Shown here piece after piece: positions 63,738-64,000 of a DNA stretch of 64,000 nt. Position 1 is the first letter of the stretch, and the number at the start of each line of letters is the position of its first letter. The position numbers were made by a program, and so were the translations under genes. The stretch is from Lachnospiraceae bacterium (GTDB lineage: Bacteria; Bacillota; Clostridia; Lachnospirales; Lachnospiraceae), in the NCBI GenBank assembly GCA_017938145.1, contig JAGBCB010000010.1:100063-164062 (forward strand), in the 5' to 3' direction. Below the pieces are notes generated by a model. The model was not told the DNA's origin. It was given only the letters and a program-made list of their open reading frames with translations, and did no database searches.

Positions 63738-63751
63738 AGAACAGAAGTTCG
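63738..63751 (+). promoter_or_regulatory. LexA (SOS) box upstream of recA
   Basis: AGAACAGAAGTTCG contains GAAC-N4-GTTC, the Gram-positive LexA/DinR core, one base after the -10 element where bound LexA would block initiation. Extra half-sites lie nearby (TCGAAC 63684-63689, GTTCG 63761-63765). Confidence 0.8.
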
Positions 63752-63783
63752 AGAAAATCTGTTCGATAAAAAGGAGAAAAGAA

Positions 63784-64000
63784 ATGGCAGATAATGATAA
63801 GTTAAGAGCATTGGAGTCCGCATTAGGACAAATCGAAAAGCAGTACGGCAAAGGCTCTGTTATGAAGCTTGGTGACAGTGCAGCCCACATGAATGTAGAA
63901 GCAGTTCCAACCGGTTCTTTAAGCCTTGATATTGCCCTTGGTGTGGGTGGTATTCCAAAGGGCCGTATCGTAGAAATCTATGGTCCTGAATCCAGTGGTA
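63784..64000 (+). CDS. recA: Recombinase RecA (3' end missing)
   Basis: The first 72 codons of RecA, the strand-exchange and SOS-activating ATPase. It begins [20 protein letters not shown], with [13 protein letters not shown] and [19 protein letters not shown], reaching the start of Walker A where the window ends. AAAGGAGAAAAG precedes the ATG. The consensus promoter and LexA box fit SOS-inducible expression. Confidence 0.97.
   Translation, partial: MADNDKLRALESALGQIEKQYGKGSVMKLGDSAAHMNVEAVPTGSLSLDIALGVGGIPKGRIVEIYGPESSG

Noticed and set aside
1-64000. tRNA, rRNA, CRISPR, transposase, prophage or riboswitch
   Set aside because: No cloverleaf, regularly spaced repeat array, transposase motif, phage gene or conserved riboswitch core could be identified by reading the intergenic regions, all of which are shorter than 300 bases.

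Overview
The window looks like a chromosomal segment of a spore-forming, probably motile Firmicute of the Lachnospiraceae (Clostridium cluster XIVa). This is inferred from gene content and order. Sporulation genes are present (spo0A, spoIIGA-sigE-sigG), as are chemotaxis genes (cheV, cheR). There is an IspH-ribosomal protein S1 fusion of the kind known from clostridia, the MurE carries a meso-diaminopimelate-type DNPR motif, and the order priA-def-fmt...rsmB-rlmN-prpC-prkC-rsgA-rpe-thiN is also found in Bacillus. Almost every gene is on the + strand, genes are tightly packed, and many stop/start codons overlap (ATGA, TAATG). Both ends cut genes: a response regulator at the left and recA at the right. 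No tRNA, rRNA, CRISPR array, transposase or phage gene was seen.

Layout. 0-8.3 kb: a two-component system; a Thr/Pro-rich lipoprotein and CheV behind a candidate sigma-D promoter; a zinc-ribbon membrane protein of unknown function; hisH-hisF; ung; and a radical SAM/SPASM enzyme. 8.4-10.9 kb: spo0A and glgA, each with its own promoter. 10.9-28.3 kb: murE-murF, then a long housekeeping run (primosome restart, formylmethionine handling, rRNA methylation, PASTA kinase and phosphatase, ribosome GTPase, rpe, thiN, ychF, lgt). 28.3-38.9 kb: a reduced division and cell-wall cluster, mraZ-rsmH-ftsL-two class B PBPs-murD-ftsW-divIB-ftsZ. It has a clear MraZ operator and lacks mraY, murG and ftsA. 39-41.5 kb: spoIIGA-sigE-sigG behind a promoter that resembles the Spo0A-activated spoIIG promoter. 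41.5-45.7 kb: a small accessory stretch with a GH2 glycosidase, a probably truncated gene and a convergent DUF4397 protein. 45.8-63.5 kb: cls, folD, rimO, pgsA, a GerMN-like lipoprotein, a flavoprotein, cmk, ispH-rpsA, cheR, plsX-acpP-rnc-smc-ftsY and a threonine dehydratase. 63.7 kb onward: recA with a LexA box.

Most of the window is conserved core genome. The strongest unexplained signal is a set of three hairpins (41490-41542, 43891-43970, 44851-45008). Their stems have unrelated sequences, but each carries a near-identical 14-nt apical loop on a GRACC/GGTYC mini-stem. Each lies, in the sense direction, just downstream of a gene. I do not recognise this as a described family. Other points worth checking are the sigma-D-like promoter before the lipoprotein-cheV pair, the internal Shine-Dalgarno and ATG at the IspH/S1 junction, the KTG-to-KTA change in the second PBP, and a possible leader peptide coupled to glgA.
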